Of a stretch of 64,000 nucleotides of DNA, positions 62,348 through 64,000 are shown one piece after another; position 1 is the stretch's first letter; every line of letters starts with the position of its first letter. The notes beneath the pieces are model-generated. The model saw nothing but the letters and a program-made list of their open reading frames with translations, did not search any database and was not told where the DNA came from. Location: assembly GCA_018064935.1 (NCBI GenBank), contig JAGHUF010000047.1, positions 1 to 64,000 of the forward strand, given 5' to 3'. This DNA is from Candidatus Merdinaster equi. Lineage in GTDB: Bacteria > Bacillota > Clostridia > Lachnospirales > Lachnospiraceae. Both the position numbers and the translations under genes were made by a program.

Positions 62348-63625
62348 GTGAGTTCTTTTTTGGGTTTTTTTGTTTTTATTTTACTTCTCGTTGTGATTTT
62401 TGTGATGATAAACGAGAAACTTGTGAAGATAACAAGTGAGATTGCGTTGTTAATTTTTTCGCTGATAATTGGTGTTGCACTCGCGATTTTCAGGATGGTT
62501 GCACCTGAGAATAATCCGGTTGAGCCGCTTATCAAGGCTATTGCTGAATTCAGAATAGATAAAGTATTGTTGGAGGTTCTCCTGTGTTTCATGATGTTCA
62601 ACGGAGCAAGCGAGCTCAAGTTGGGTGCACTAATTAAGAACTTCAAGCCAATTTGTATGCTGGCATTCTTAACTACAGTTCTTTCTTCAGCACTTTATGG
62701 ACTGTTGTTCTGGGGATTGGCTTCGATTATGGGACTTGGAATTGGCTTTGAGCTATGCTTCCTGCTCGGTGCAATCATATCGCCCACGGATCCAATCGCT
62801 GCAACTGGAATTCTGAATAAAATGGGTTTGCCGAAGAATGTTACTGCAATAATGGAAGGTGAGTCATTGTTCAATGATGGAACAGGTGTGGCACTATTCA
62901 TTTTCCTGAAGGACTTGTACCTTGATACCCCTGGATCCAATTTCTTCCTAGTAATGGGACGCGAGCTGTTTGGGGCAATCCTTGTTGGATTTGTTATTTC
63001 GTTTGTTTTGTCTTTTGTTATTAAGGCAACAGATGATCCTAAGAAGCATATCCTCATTTCGCTTCTGGCAGTATCATCGTGCTATTTCCTGTGCGAGCTG
63101 TTTGGTTTCTCGGGTTGCATTGCCTGTGTTGTATGTGGTATTTATTTCTCGACCTTCATGGATAGACTTCGTGCAAAGAAGAAGGATCTGGATCCGAATG
63201 ATTATTACAAGGACTTCTGGACAATTGTTGACACGATACTAAATGACATATTGTATGTGATGATTGGTTTATCATTTATCTTCGTCACCAGAATCAATCT
63301 GTTTATTATTGTTGCTATCGCAGCAATTGTATTCAACCTTGCATCTCGATTTGCTGGTGTATATGTTTCAATGCTTGCGACAAGGCAGTTTCCTGACGGA
63401 TACAGAACAACGCCATTTACGCTGCTAATGACTGTAAGTGGATTAAAAGGAGGATTGTGTCTCGCTCTTGCAATGAGTGCAAGCGAATTCCTTCCAGAAC
63501 ATGCATATACGGTTATTCTGTTCATAACGTATGTAACCATTTTGTTTACTACAATCGTTCAGGGATTATCTGTGGGGCCTGTCTATAAGTGGATTAAGAA
63601 GAAGTGGCCTAGACAGGAATGCTAG
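62348..63625 (+). CDS. CPA1-family Na+/H+ antiporter
   Basis: 425 residues from GTG 62348, preceded by GGGAGAGA. About 12 helices. The CPA1 core is present: LGAIISPTDPIAATGILNKM, then the Asp-containing GESLFNDGTGVALFIF, the ion-binding site of NhaP/NHE-type exchangers. The C-terminus is short, with no cytoplasmic regulatory domain. It has its own transcript after the Mrp-like operon terminator; both exchange cations for protons, so a shared role in Na+ or pH balance is inferred. Confidence 0.92.
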   Translation: MSSFLGFFVFILLLVVIFVMINEKLVKITSEIALLIFSLIIGVALAIFRMVAPENNPVEPLIKAIAEFRIDKVLLEVLLCFMMFNGASELKLGALIKNFKPICMLAFLTTVLSSALYGLLFWGLASIMGLGIGFELCFLLGAIISPTDPIAATGILNKMGLPKNVTAIMEGESLFNDGTGVALFIFLKDLYLDTPGSNFFLVMGRELFGAILVGFVISFVLSFVIKATDDPKKHILISLLAVSSCYFLCELFGFSGCIACVVCGIYFSTFMDRLRAKKKDLDPNDYYKDFWTIVDTILNDILYVMIGLSFIFVTRINLFIIVAIAAIVFNLASRFAGVYVSMLATRQFPDGYRTTPFTLLMTVSGLKGGLCLALAMSASEFLPEHAYTVILFITYVTILFTTIVQGLSVGPVYKWIKKKWPRQEC

Positions 63626-63687
63626 AACGATGATGAGGAGATAGTGTGAAAAACAACGCAAGCGGTTACTCAGAAATGAGGAATAGT

Positions 63688-64000
63688 ATGAAGAAAACAG
63701 GAATAGTGGCCATAGTAGTTGCACTTTTACTGACGGGGTGTGCGCAGCCAGATGCAGCGAGCTTTCATGATAATAATGTAAAACCGCAGGAAGAGGATAT
63801 TACGGCTACGCCCGAAAACCCTCAGGATGGAGATATTACACCTGCTCTAGTTGATGATAGTAATGAACTCATAGAATTATCGTATTATGGTGCAGATGAA
63901 GTTCTTATTCTTGATAAGGACAGTGGAGATTATACCAGCGTTAAGCTGGAAGATCTCACGGGTTATCCATGGGGCTATGAGAGTGTACTTTATTTTCTCG
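63688..64000 (+). CDS. Lipoprotein, 5' part only
   Basis: About 104 codons are visible before the window ends. From ATG 63688 (GAGGA five bases upstream) the protein begins MKKTGIVAIVVALLLTGC, a signal peptide with a lipobox at Cys 18. An acidic linker rich in Pro and Asp follows, then the start of a folded region (LIELSYYGADEVLILDKDSG). An in-frame GTG at 63646, with GAGGAG before it, is an alternative start that would add 14 residues. No family recognised from this part. Confidence 0.75.
   Translation, partial: MKKTGIVAIVVALLLTGCAQPDAASFHDNNVKPQEEDITATPENPQDGDITPALVDDSNELIELSYYGADEVLILDKDSGDYTSVKLEDLTGYPWGYESVLYFL

Noticed and set aside
1-64000. CRISPR arrays, insertion sequences, prophage or attachment sites
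   Set aside because: No transposase, integrase, phage structural gene or regularly spaced repeat was seen; the NQDQ repeat is coding and the hairpin pair has only two units.

Overview
The window is chromosomal DNA of an anaerobic, low-to-moderate GC Firmicute, most likely a Lachnospiraceae member of the Butyrivibrio type. This is inferred from family content and gene order: hup-rqcP-divIC-tilS-hpt-ftsH, orphan ackA, MurT/GatD, a desulfoferrodoxin, GH13/GH31/GH113 glycosidases, many cyclic-di-GMP proteins and an Mrp-type antiporter cluster. The genes yabP, yabQ and spoIIE, which sit in this hup-ftsH block in spore-formers, are absent here. I see no rRNA, CRISPR array, phage or intact insertion sequence. 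Nearly all of the window is coding.

Layout. 1-6 kb: mgtE (minus, runs off the left edge), ackA, cca and a membrane-anchored PEGA protein. 6-11.3 kb: the hup to ftsH housekeeping block. 11.3-15.9 kb: a small zinc-ribbon protein, a GH13 cyclomaltodextrinase-like enzyme, thiamine pyrophosphokinase, tRNA-Gly(TCC), and a DUF4160 remnant next to DUF2442. 16-19.7 kb: a cNMP-binding-domain protein, a GGDEF-EAL protein and a STAS protein. 19.8-27.9 kb: an ABCG-like permease, a STAS/pseudokinase/ABC-ATPase fusion, and a Bat-type operon (MoxR, DUF58, membrane protein, double-vWA protein, TPR/QN-repeat protein). 27.9-31.4 kb: DUF1846 and GH31. 31.5-37.2 kb: a TPR-like membrane protein, a 35-aa membrane peptide, a VanW-family protein, an AIR-synthase-like protein, an Lrp-type regulator, an aminotransferase and trmL. 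37.3-46.5 kb: desulfoferrodoxin, an XRE regulator, a CapA-type lipoprotein, an SGNH hydrolase fused to endonuclease III, maf, GH113, and MurT fused to a GatD-like domain. 46.6-52.9 kb: two DUF4854 lipoproteins, a divergent GGDEF/PilZ pair, an FMN riboswitch with ribU, and a larger zinc-ribbon membrane protein. 53-62.3 kb: a ten-gene Mrp/Mbh-like antiporter operon with four large antiporter-like subunits. 62.3-64 kb: a CPA1 Na+/H+ antiporter and a truncated lipoprotein gene.

The most notable points are: (1) the STAS-pseudokinase-ABC fusion with its permease just upstream of a MoxR/DUF58/vWA operon; (2) a MurT-GatD fusion whose GatD half lacks both the catalytic Cys and the catalytic His; (3) an in-frame fusion of an SGNH esterase with a complete endonuclease III; and (4) an Mrp-like complex with four large antiporter-type subunits and no hydrogenase genes. 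Smaller points are dispersed terminator-linked repeats, a tandem hairpin before rqcP and a possible short ORF in the mgtE leader. All family assignments were made by eye from the translations. No database search was run.
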